Assembly (NCBI GenBank): GCA_035638775.1
Contig: DASQZJ010000026.1
Span: 1 to 15,208 of the forward strand
Origin: DASQZJ01 sp035638775
GTDB lineage: Bacteria; Pseudomonadota; Gammaproteobacteria; UBA5335; SLRW01
Direction of reading: 5' to 3'
Length of the DNA: 15,208 nt
Below are positions 1-6,594 of this stretch, piece after piece. Each line of letters begins with the position of its first letter. Positions within the stretch are counted from its first letter, which is position 1. Both the position numbers and the translations under genes were made by a program. The notes under the pieces were generated by a model. The model was not told where the DNA came from. It was given only the letters and a program-made list of their open reading frames with translations, and did not search any database.

Positions 1-378
1 ACCCTGCCGGAGGAGGACACGGCCGAGGCGGCCGGGATCCGCCAGCTCGGGCGCACCATCGGCTCGTCGGTGGGTGTCTCGCTGGGCAGCGTGATCATGA
101 CGCGCCAGAGCCAGGCGGCCTGGAACCAGATCGGCGGACACATCAGCCGGTTCAACGAGGCGCTGCAGCATACCCTGCACCGGCTGCACCTGGGCCCGAC
201 CTCGCCCAAGGCGGACGCCCTGCTCGGCCAGATGTTGAACCACCAGGCCCACTGGCGGGGCATCCTCGACGCCTTCTGGGTACTCGCCTTCAGCACGCTG
301 CTGGCCCTGCCGCTGTTGCTGCTGATCCAGAAGGGCGTGGGCAAGGTCAGCCGTGGCGGCCACGAGGTGGATGCCTAG
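1..378 (+). CDS. DHA2-family MFS drug transporter (EmrB-like), C-terminal fragment
   Basis: This is the last 125 residues of a proton-driven inner-membrane multidrug transporter; the gene starts before the window. The frame is open from base 1 to the TAG at 376-378. The segment RTIGSSVGVSLGSVI followed by TRQSQAAWNQIGGH aligns without gaps to the matching part of the complete EmrB-like protein at 2142-3662 (RTIGSAVGISIVTTV, TRQTQVAWNQLGGH), so the two are paralogues. A hydrophilic stretch (the large periplasmic loop before the last helix) precedes a final membrane segment, FWVLAFSTLLALPLLLLI, and a short basic tail. An internal ATG at 97 or a start near 70 would give only a loop and one helix, so these are not real starts. 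The gene ends 25 bases before the MarR-family gene and may be co-transcribed with it. Substrates cannot be read from the sequence. Confidence 0.9.
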   Translation, partial: TLPEEDTAEAAGIRQLGRTIGSSVGVSLGSVIMTRQSQAAWNQIGGHISRFNEALQHTLHRLHLGPTSPKADALLGQMLNHQAHWRGILDAFWVLAFSTLLALPLLLLIQKGVGKVSRGGHEVDA

Positions 379-408
379 ATAGCATGCAATTTAATAGGAT
401 ATAATGCT
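379..408 (+). promoter_or_regulatory. AT-rich promoter/operator candidate for the MarR-family gene
   Basis: A short AT-rich island in otherwise GC-rich DNA contains a perfect TATAAT at 400-405. The six-base arms lie apart: AGCAT at 381-385 and its complement ATGCT at 404-408 form an imperfect inverted repeat, the type of site MarR repressors bind. No convincing -35 hexamer is visible 16-18 bases upstream. The -10 box overlaps the first possible start codon (404), so a transcript from it would begin around 412-413, at the second ATG. Autoregulation by the MarR protein is an inference. Confidence 0.45.
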
Positions 409-841
409 TTCCATGGCGAGGACCGACAGCATTGGTATCCTGCTCGGCGAGACGGCCCGGGCCTGGCGCTGCCAGCTGGACAAGCGCCTGCGTCCGCTGG
501 GCCTGTCGCAGGCCAAGTGGCTCGCGCTGCTGCACCTGAACGTCGGCGGCGACGGGATGCTGCAGAAGGACCTCGCCGCCCGCCTCGGCGTCGAGGGGCC
601 CACGCTGGTCGGATTGCTCGACCGCATGAGCCGGGACGGCTGGATCGAGCGGCGCCCCTGCGGCGAGGACCGCCGCAGCAAGACCGTGCACCTCACGCGC
701 AAGGCGCACGACGTGATCAGCGAGATCGACGCCACCGCCGACCACCTGCGCACGGAGCTGCTCGGCGGCATCCCCGAGCGTGATCTGGCGCGTGCCGCGG
801 ATGTCCTGCGGCAGATCAAGGAGAAGGCCGACAGCCTCTAG
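404..841 (+). CDS. MarR/SlyA-family transcriptional regulator
   Basis: This 145-residue winged helix-turn-helix protein is the expected size for MarR, a dimeric repressor that usually releases DNA on binding a phenolic or drug-like ligand. The helix-turn-helix lies at about residues 53-84 (LQKDLAARLGVEGPTLVGLL, then DRMSRDGWIERRP). The wing follows at 85-98 with the family hallmark D-R-R-S-K (DRRSKTVHLT). Flanking helices at 5-32 and 102-143 would form the dimer interface. The start at 404 has a weak AGGA at 396-399. The in-frame ATG at 413 (fourth codon) is the better start if transcription begins just after the TATAAT at 400-405, giving a leaderless message. Lying between two EmrB-type genes and upstream of emrA, it most likely represses the efflux genes. 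Cys23 and Cys86 are the only cysteines; redox sensing is possible but unsupported. Confidence 0.9.
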   Translation: MLSMARTDSIGILLGETARAWRCQLDKRLRPLGLSQAKWLALLHLNVGGDGMLQKDLAARLGVEGPTLVGLLDRMSRDGWIERRPCGEDRRSKTVHLTRKAHDVISEIDATADHLRTELLGGIPERDLARAADVLRQIKEKADSL

Positions 842-857
842 CGGCGGCCGCGCGAGT

Positions 858-880
858 ACAGGCCGGCCCGGTCGGCCTGT
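858..880 (+). other. Hairpin in the marR-emrA intercistronic gap
   Basis: ACAGGCCG at 858-865 and CGGCCTGT at 873-880 are perfect complements with a 7-base loop. The hairpin sits in the 98-base gap between the regulator and emrA. It has no T-run after it, so it is a poor intrinsic terminator. It may be an attenuator, a message-stability element or a protein-binding palindrome. Confidence 0.45.
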
Positions 881-927
881 CGTCGGCGGCGCCGTGACAG
901 GCGGCGTCCCCCGGAAGGACAGACTTC

Positions 928-933
928 AAGGAG
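928..933 (+). promoter_or_regulatory. Ribosome binding site fixing the GTG start of emrA
   Basis: AAGGAG lies 6 bases before the GTG at 940. It is the only strong Shine-Dalgarno match in this gap, and the codon it serves begins immediately before a typical N-terminal membrane anchor. This supports GTG rather than a downstream ATG as the start. Confidence 0.75.
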
Positions 934-939
934 ATTTCA

Positions 940-2064
940 GTGCGCCCACTCTGGTGGATCCTCATCGGCGTCGCGGTCGTCGTCCTCGGCGGCGGCGGCT
1001 ACTGGTACCACGTGCATTCCGTGCGCTATCCCAGCACGGATGACGCCTACGTCAAGGCGAACGTGGTCCAGGTGGCGCCGCAGGTGAGCGGGCGCGTGGT
1101 CTCGGTGCCGATCAGCGACCAGCAGTTCGTGCACAAGGGCGAGCTGCTGTTCAAGATCGACCAGCGCTCGTTCAAGCTCAACGTGGAACAGGCCGCCGCC
1201 AACCTCGCCCTCACGCGCCAGTCCGTGAACGCCATGCAGGCCGGTGTGCAGGCGGCCAGGGCCCAGCTCAGCAGCGACCAGGCACAGCTCGCCAACGCCC
1301 GGCTGCATGACCAGCGCATGCACCGCCTCTACGCCCAGAACTCGGTCTCCCAGTCCCGGGTCGACGACGCCGACGCCCGGCTCAAGAGCGCACGCGCCGC
1401 CGTGAGCCTGGCACGGGCCAAGCTCGAGCAGGCCAAGCAGCAGCTGGGGACCGTGGGCCAGCGGAACGAGCGCCTGCGCCAGGCGGAAGCGAAGCTCAAG
1501 CAGGCGGACCTGGACCTGTCGCACACGGTCATCACCGCGCCCTGCAACGGCCGCGTTTCCAACGTCGGCCTGCAGGCCGGCAACATGGTCCAGGCCGGCA
1601 AGCCGCAGTTCGCGCTGGTGTGCAACGACAAGTACTGGGTCTACGCGAACTTCAAGGAGACCGACCTCGACCGCATCCGGCCGGGCCAGAAGGCCACCGT
1701 CAGCGTCGACATGTACCCCGGCCACACCTTCCACGGGGTGGTCCAGAACATCGGCGCGGCCAGCGGCGCCGCGTTCTCGCTGCTGCCGCCGGAGAACGCC
1801 ACCGGCAACTGGGTCAAGGTGACCCAGCGCGTGCCGGTGCGCATCCTGATCACGGACCCGAGTCCGCGCTATCCGCTGCGCGTGCAGACCAGCACCGAGG
1901 TCACCATCGACACGGGCGCGGGCGGCACGCCCAAGGGCCACTCCTTCGCCAACCTGCCGGACGCCCCGAGCTACGGCAGCGGCGTGCTGAACCACCCGGT
2001 CCCCGGCGCGGGCAGCTCGGTCGCCGGCAGCGGCAAGCTGGCCGGCGGCGGCTCGGCGCAATAG
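940..2064 (+). CDS. emrA: EmrA/HlyD-type membrane fusion protein of a multidrug efflux pump
   Basis: This periplasmic adaptor links an EmrB transporter in the inner membrane to a TolC-type outer membrane channel. It has 374 residues, close to the usual EmrA length. A short cytoplasmic start is followed by one membrane anchor at about residues 6-22. A biotinyl-lipoyl half-motif lies at about 42-73 (VVQVAPQVSGRVVSVPISD). An alanine- and glutamine-rich coiled-coil hairpin spans about 80-195, and the second lipoyl half is at about 196-225. EmrA hallmarks are NFKETDLDRIRPGQ (237-250) and LLPPENATGNWVKVTQRVPV (281-300). The last 48 residues or so are rich in Gly, Ser and Pro and look disordered. 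The start is GTG with a strong Shine-Dalgarno at 928-933. EmrB follows after 77 bases, so the two are very likely one operon under the upstream MarR protein. Confidence 0.93.
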   Translation: MRPLWWILIGVAVVVLGGGGYWYHVHSVRYPSTDDAYVKANVVQVAPQVSGRVVSVPISDQQFVHKGELLFKIDQRSFKLNVEQAAANLALTRQSVNAMQAGVQAARAQLSSDQAQLANARLHDQRMHRLYAQNSVSQSRVDDADARLKSARAAVSLARAKLEQAKQQLGTVGQRNERLRQAEAKLKQADLDLSHTVITAPCNGRVSNVGLQAGNMVQAGKPQFALVCNDKYWVYANFKETDLDRIRPGQKATVSVDMYPGHTFHGVVQNIGAASGAAFSLLPPENATGNWVKVTQRVPVRILITDPSPRYPLRVQTSTEVTIDTGAGGTPKGHSFANLPDAPSYGSGVLNHPVPGAGSSVAGSGKLAGGGSAQ

Positions 2065-2078
2065 CCCGCGACCCCTGA

Positions 2079-2105
2079 TAACGCAATGGCTTCCGGCGGG
2101 CGTTA
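2079..2105 (+). repeat. Short inverted repeat between emrA and emrB
   Basis: TAACGC at 2079-2084 and GCGTTA at 2100-2105 are exact complements separated by 15 bases, inside the 77-base emrA-emrB gap. The stem is short and the loop long, so a stable RNA hairpin is uncertain. It could be a regulator half-site pair or chance. Confidence 0.25.
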
Positions 2106-2141
2106 CCCGGCGACCGCGCGGGCTGGTAATCGCCTCAGCAC

Positions 2142-3662
2142 ATGAACGTCCGACAAGGGAGCCGTTTCCTCATCATCGTGGGGGTGATGTCCGCCACGGT
2201 GATGCAGGTACTCGACACCACCATCGTGAACGTGGCCCTGCCGGACATGCAGGGCCAGCTCTCCGCCACGCCCGACACCGTCACCTGGGTGCTCACCAGC
2301 TACCTGGTGGCCTCCGGCGTGTTCATGCCGCTGACCGGCTATTTCACCGACCGCTTCGGCCAGCGCCGCAACCTGATGATCAGCATCCTGGGCTTCGTCG
2401 TCGCCTCCATGCTGTGCGGCATCTCCACCAGCCTGGGCGAGATCGTGGTGTTCCGGCTGCTGCAGGGCGTCTTCGGCGCCGCGCTGGTGCCGCTGTCGCA
2501 GTCGATCATGGTGCAGGTCTTCCCGGTGCGCGAGCGCGGCAAGGCCATGGCCATCTGGGGCATCGGGGTGATGGTGGGGCCGATCCTGGGGCCCACCCTG
2601 GGCGGCTACCTCACGGACATGTTCAGCTGGCGCTGGACCTTCTACGTCAACCTGCCGGTGGGGATCGTCTCCTTCCTGATCGCGTGGCTGGCGGTTCCCG
2701 ACACCGAGCGGCGCGAGCGGCGCATGGACTGGACCGGGTTCACGCTGATGGCCTGCGCCATCGGCGGGCTGCAGATGGTGCTGGACCGGGGCAACCAGCA
2801 GGACTGGTTCAGCTCCAACATGATCCTGATCACCACCCTGGTGGCCGCGGGCGGGCTGGTCGGCTTCGTCATCAACGGCCTGCGCCGCCCGGAGCGGGCG
2901 ATCTTCGACCTGCGCCTGTTCCGCGACCGAAACTTCGCGCTGTCGTGCATCCTGATCGCCGCGGTGGGCCTGAGCCTGTACGGCACCCTGGTGCTGCAGC
3001 CCATCCTGCTGGAGCACCTGCTGGGCTATCCCACCGCCACCGCCGGCCTGATCATGGCCCCGCGCGGCATCGCCAGCATGGCGTCGATGTTCATGGTGGG
3101 ACGGCTGATCAACGCGACCGGCCCGCGCCCGCTGATGTTCGTCGGCATCGTTCTCGCCGCCGCGGGCACCTTCGCCATGACCCGCTACAACCTGGACATC
3201 GATCCCTGGTGGGCGATCTGGCCGATCCTGCTCCAGGGCCTGGGCATGGGGATGATCTTCGTGCCGCTGTCCACCGTTGCCTTCGCCACGCTGGATGCGT
3301 CCGTGTCCGCGGAGGCCGCCGGCATGTTCAGCCTCACCCGGACCATCGGCTCGGCGGTGGGCATCTCCATCGTCACCACCGTGTTCACGCGCCAGACCCA
3401 GGTCGCCTGGAACCAGCTCGGGGGGCATCTGCACGAGCTGGGCGGCGCGGTTGCGCATTACCTCGGCGGGCTCGGCCTGAGCCCTTCCTCGCCCGCCGCC
3501 CCGGCCCTGCTCGGCTCCGAGCTGGCACGCCAGGCGTCGATGGTGGCCATGGTTGACGCCTTCGCGCTGGTCGCCTGGAGCTTCGTGGTCGTGGTGCCGC
3601 TGGTCCTGCTGCTGCGCGGGGGCCGCAGCCACCTCCAGGCGGAGGCCGCCGCCCTCGAGTGA
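2142..3662 (+). CDS. emrB: EmrB-type DHA2 multidrug transporter (14-helix MFS)
   Basis: This 506-residue inner-membrane drug/proton antiporter has the usual EmrB size and a pattern of hydrophobic segments consistent with 14 membrane helices. DHA2 motifs are visible in order: the first-helix motif LDTTIVNVALP (24-34), motif A GYFTDRFGQRR (66-76) in the loop between helices 2 and 3, an RLLQGVFGAA segment (105-114), and antiporter motif C GIGVMVGPILGPTLGG (140-155). A hydrophilic loop (about 410-465) precedes the last helix, as in EmrB. The start codon has no strong Shine-Dalgarno, but the sequence from MNVRQGSRFL onward fits the family N terminus. Together with the preceding EmrA protein it would form a two-part pump needing an outer-membrane channel encoded elsewhere. 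It is a paralogue of the truncated transporter at 1-378. Specificity (uncouplers, hydrophobic drugs, fatty acids, aromatic compounds) is not predictable here. Confidence 0.95.
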   Translation: MNVRQGSRFLIIVGVMSATVMQVLDTTIVNVALPDMQGQLSATPDTVTWVLTSYLVASGVFMPLTGYFTDRFGQRRNLMISILGFVVASMLCGISTSLGEIVVFRLLQGVFGAALVPLSQSIMVQVFPVRERGKAMAIWGIGVMVGPILGPTLGGYLTDMFSWRWTFYVNLPVGIVSFLIAWLAVPDTERRERRMDWTGFTLMACAIGGLQMVLDRGNQQDWFSSNMILITTLVAAGGLVGFVINGLRRPERAIFDLRLFRDRNFALSCILIAAVGLSLYGTLVLQPILLEHLLGYPTATAGLIMAPRGIASMASMFMVGRLINATGPRPLMFVGIVLAAAGTFAMTRYNLDIDPWWAIWPILLQGLGMGMIFVPLSTVAFATLDASVSAEAAGMFSLTRTIGSAVGISIVTTVFTRQTQVAWNQLGGHLHELGGAVAHYLGGLGLSPSSPAAPALLGSELARQASMVAMVDAFALVAWSFVVVVPLVLLLRGGRSHLQAEAAALE

Positions 3663-3850
3663 CGGAATCCCTTGGAGCAAATCGCGTTCCGAGTTGTCAT
3701 AGCATAAGAGGCTGGCTTGTCCGGACCCCGTCAACCGGGGCCGCGCCGGGTCGGCTGCTTTCCCCGTCGTCCTCCGGTCGGGAGGCCGTTCCCGGCGACG
3801 GGCCAGGCGTCACCCCGGACTGGGTTGGTCAAACCGGGACGCGGGGGGAG

Positions 3851-3859
3851 TGCTACTCT
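3851..3859 (+). promoter_or_regulatory. Weak candidate promoter for the pentose phosphate cluster
   Basis: TGCTACTCT at 3851-3859 resembles an extended -10 element (TGn plus TACTCT). The nearest -35-like hexamer, TTGGTC at 3825-3830, is 23 bases away, which is too far for ordinary sigma70 use. If used, it would give a leader of about 70 bases. Weak evidence only. Confidence 0.25.
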
Positions 3860-3922
3860 AGGGGAAGCATTTCCCCGGGCGGTCTGGTACCGCTTGTCGG
3901 GCCGGGCCGCCTTGCACGGCAA

Positions 3923-3927
3923 AGGAG
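3923..3927 (+). promoter_or_regulatory. Ribosome binding site fixing the tal-pgi start
   Basis: AGGAG at 3923-3927 lies 10 bases before the ATG at 3938. The reading frame is open upstream to about 3659, so this site decides the start. The protein from 3938 begins directly with the transaldolase N terminus (MNPLQSLDQLGERIWIDNI). Confidence 0.75.
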
Positions 3928-3937
3928 CGAGCCGCCC

Positions 3938-6553
3938 ATGAATCCCCTGCAATCCCTGGACCAGCTCGGCGAACGGATCTGGATCGACAACATCCGTCGT
4001 TCCATGCTCGAGCACGGGACCCTCGCGCAGTACATCGAGGAGTTCGCGCTCACCGGGCTCACCTCCAATCCGACCATCTTCGAGCACGCGATCGGCGGCA
4101 GCGACGACTACGACGAGGCGCTGCGCGGCCGTATCGGCGACGGCCAGAGCGCCGAGGAGATCTTCTACGACCTGGCGATCGAGGATCTGCAGCGCGCGGC
4201 CGACCTGTTCCGGCCCGTGTACGAGCGCTCGGAGGGGCGGGACGGGTTCGTCTCGCTGGAGCTTTCGCCGGCGCTCGCCGACGACGCCGACGGCTCGGTG
4301 CGCCAGGCGCGGGAGCTGTTCCGCCGGATGTACCGGCCCAACGTGCTGATCAAGGTACCCGGCACCGAGGCCGGCTGCGGTGCGATCGAGACCCTGATTC
4401 ACGAGGGCATCCCGGTCAACGTGACCCTGCTGTTCTCGGCACAGCAGTATGAGGCGGCCGCCCGGGCGTACCTGCGCGGGCTGGAGGCGCGCCTGCAGGA
4501 CGACCTGGACCCGGTCGTGCCGTCGGTGGCGTCGCTGTTCATCTCGCGCTGGGACAAGGCCAGCGCCGATCACCTGCCGCCGTCGCTGCGCAACCGCCTC
4601 GGCGTTGCGGTCGCGATGCAGGCCTACCGCACTTGGCACGAGCTGCTGGATTCGCAGGACTGGCGGGCGCTGGCCGAGGCCGGGGCCCGGCCCCAACGGC
4701 TGCTGTGGGCCAGCACCGGCACCAAGGATCCGGAGCTGCCCGAGGGCTACTACGTCACCGCGCTGACGGCGCCGGAGACCGTCGCCACCCTGCCGGAGTC
4801 GACCCTGCTGGCGTTCGCCCGCAAAGGCCGCGTGGGCGAGCCGCTGCCCGCCGACGGCGGCGATTCCGCGCGCGTTCTGCAGAGCGTCACCGAGGCCGGC
4901 GTGCACGTCGAGGCGCTGGCGGGAACCCTGCAGCAGGAAGGCAAGGACAAGTTCAGCAAGTCCTACGATTCCCTGCTGGCCGAGATCGAGCACAAGATGG
5001 CGACCCTCGCCGAGGCCAGCGACGCCGAACGCGAATCGCTGGGCGATCTCGCCGGGGACGTGCGGCAACGGCTGGAAAGCCTGGAGGCCGAGCGCGTCGG
5101 TCCGCGCATCTGGGGGCACGATCACACGGTCTGGCGGGAGGACCCGGAGGAGGTCTCCAACCGGCTGGCCTGGCTGGGGCTGCCGCAGTCGATGCCCGAG
5201 GAGGTCGAGCGGCTGCAGCGCTTTGCCCGGCGGGTGCGCGAGGCCGGGATCACCCACGTGCTCTGGAGCGGCATGGGCGGCTCCAGCCTGTTCCCCGAGG
5301 TTTTGCAGCAGGCATTCGCCGACCAGGCCGGGTTGCAGCTGAGCGTACTGGACACCAGCAACCCGGTGAGCGTGCGTCGCGCCGGCGAGACCCTTCCCCT
5401 GGAGCGGACCCTGTTCGTGTTCGCGTCCAAGTCCGGCGGCACCCTGGAGACCCGCTGCCAGCTCGACTACTTTTGGTCGCTGGTGGACGACCCGGCACGC
5501 CACGCGGTGATCACCGACCCCGGCTCGCCGCTGGCCGAGCTGGCCCGGGAGCGGGGCATCCGGCAGCTGTTCCTGAACGAGCCCGACGTGGGCGGACGCT
5601 ACTCCGCGCTGTCGCACTTCGGACTGGTAGCGGCGGCGCTGATCGGCGTCGACCTCGGGACGCTGCTCAAGCGCGCCGGCCAGATGGCGGCGGCCTGCGG
5701 GCCGGGCATCGCGCCGGAGCGCCATCCCGGCATGCGCCTGGGCGCCGCGCTGGGCGCGGCCGCGCTGGCCGGGCGCGACAAGTGCACGCTGGTGATGCCG
5801 GAGGCGATCCGGGAGTTCGGCATGTGGCTGGAGCAGCTGATCGCGGAGTCCACCGGCAAGCACGCCACCGGCATCCTGCCGGTGGCCGACGAGCCCCTGG
5901 GCGAGCCGGGCGCCTACGGCGACGACCGCGTGTTCGTCTCGCTGGGGGACGCGCCCGGGCTCGACGCGCTCGCCCGGGCGGGGCACCCGGTGATCCGGCT
6001 GCCGTTCGTGGACCGCTACAGCATCGGCGCCGAAGTGTTCCGCTGGGAGTTCGCGATCGCCGTGGCCGGCCGGCTGCTCGGCATCAACCCGTTCGACCAG
6101 CCCAACGTCGAGGCGGCCAAGAAGGCCGCCGGCGCCGTGCTCGAGCACGGCCTGCCGGAGCTGCCCGCGGGCAGCGTGGACGACGTCCTCGAGCGACTGC
6201 GCCCCGGCAGCTACCTGGCGATCCAGGCCTACCTGGACCTGGGCAGCGAGGATTACGCCCGCCTGCAGGCGCTGCGGACGCGGTTGCGCGACCGCTATCG
6301 GGTGGCGACCACGCTCGGCTACGGGCCCCGCTACCTGCACTCCACCGGCCAATTGCACAAGGGCGGCCCGCGCTCGGGCGTGTTCGTGCAGGTGGTCTCG
6401 GACAGCGAGCCGGACCTGGCGGTGCCGGGCCGGCCCTACAGCTTCGGCGAGCTGTTCCGGGCGCAGGCGGCGGGCGACTACCAGGCCCTGCAGGAGCAGG
6501 ATCTGCCCGTGTTCCGGGTGTCCCTGGAAGACCTCCTGCGGGCGGCGGACTGA
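3938..6553 (+). CDS. tal-pgi: Bifunctional transaldolase / glucose-6-phosphate isomerase
   Basis: This is a natural fusion of 871 residues. The N-terminal half (about 1-360) is transaldolase, which moves a dihydroxyacetone unit between sugar phosphates. It shows LTSNPTIFEHAI (41-52) and NVLIKVPGTEAG (135-146), where Lys139 is the likely Schiff-base lysine, followed by GIPVNVTLLFS (157-167) and the barrel end RLLWASTGTKDP (254-265). The C-terminal half (about 385-871) is phosphoglucose isomerase. Its marks are GMGGSS (445-450), SKSGGTLET (497-505, phosphate binding), GRYSALSHFG (553-562), AESTGK (636-641, likely catalytic Glu637), GINPFDQPNVEAAKK (715-729) and TGQLHKGGP (803-811, likely catalytic Lys808). 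All key residues appear present, so both activities are expected. Fusions of this type are known in several bacterial groups and, from memory, many are somewhat longer. It opens the cluster; gnd follows after 41 bases. Confidence 0.93.
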   Translation: MNPLQSLDQLGERIWIDNIRRSMLEHGTLAQYIEEFALTGLTSNPTIFEHAIGGSDDYDEALRGRIGDGQSAEEIFYDLAIEDLQRAADLFRPVYERSEGRDGFVSLELSPALADDADGSVRQARELFRRMYRPNVLIKVPGTEAGCGAIETLIHEGIPVNVTLLFSAQQYEAAARAYLRGLEARLQDDLDPVVPSVASLFISRWDKASADHLPPSLRNRLGVAVAMQAYRTWHELLDSQDWRALAEAGARPQRLLWASTGTKDPELPEGYYVTALTAPETVATLPESTLLAFARKGRVGEPLPADGGDSARVLQSVTEAGVHVEALAGTLQQEGKDKFSKSYDSLLAEIEHKMATLAEASDAERESLGDLAGDVRQRLESLEAERVGPRIWGHDHTVWREDPEEVSNRLAWLGLPQSMPEEVERLQRFARRVREAGITHVLWSGMGGSSLFPEVLQQAFADQAGLQLSVLDTSNPVSVRRAGETLPLERTLFVFASKSGGTLETRCQLDYFWSLVDDPARHAVITDPGSPLAELARERGIRQLFLNEPDVGGRYSALSHFGLVAAALIGVDLGTLLKRAGQMAAACGPGIAPERHPGMRLGAALGAAALAGRDKCTLVMPEAIREFGMWLEQLIAESTGKHATGILPVADEPLGEPGAYGDDRVFVSLGDAPGLDALARAGHPVIRLPFVDRYSIGAEVFRWEFAIAVAGRLLGINPFDQPNVEAAKKAAGAVLEHGLPELPAGSVDDVLERLRPGSYLAIQAYLDLGSEDYARLQALRTRLRDRYRVATTLGYGPRYLHSTGQLHKGGPRSGVFVQVVSDSEPDLAVPGRPYSFGELFRAQAAGDYQALQEQDLPVFRVSLEDLLRAAD

Positions 6554-6559
6554 CAGCAG

Positions 6560-6580
6560 GGCGCGGCACGGCGCCGCGCC
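6560..6580 (+). other. Intercistronic hairpin immediately before the gnd ribosome binding site
   Basis: GGCGCGGC at 6560-6567 and GCCGCGCC at 6573-6580 are perfect complements around a 5-base loop. The stem ends exactly where the gnd Shine-Dalgarno GAAGGAG (6581-6587) begins. No T-run follows. It may set message stability or relative expression of the two genes. Confidence 0.5.
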
Positions 6581-6594
6581 GAAGGAGCGAAGCG

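Larger units (their letters stand above)
3663..3937. other. Intergenic region between emrB and tal-pgi
   Basis: These 275 bases separate the efflux locus from the sugar-phosphate cluster. They contain a weak hairpin (CCCCG 3726-3730 / CGGGG 3736-3740, 5-base loop), which may end the emr transcript although no T-run follows. ATAGCAT at 3699-3705 is a seven-base match to the site upstream of the MarR gene (379-385). A possible extended -10 element is listed separately. The frame of tal-pgi stays open upstream through most of this gap, but that upstream stretch has no family resemblance. Confidence 0.5.

Noticed and set aside
2103..3734. 543-codon - strand frame opposite emrB
   Set aside because: It is dominated by His, Gln, Asp and Gly from reading hydrophobic codons backwards, and has no family resemblance.
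3731..6358. Long open frame (about 875 codons) on the - strand opposite tal-pgi
   Set aside because: It is Arg/Gly/Ala/Val/His-rich with no domain pattern, and it mirrors a gene whose + strand product has clear catalytic motifs. Long antisense frames are expected in GC-rich codon usage.
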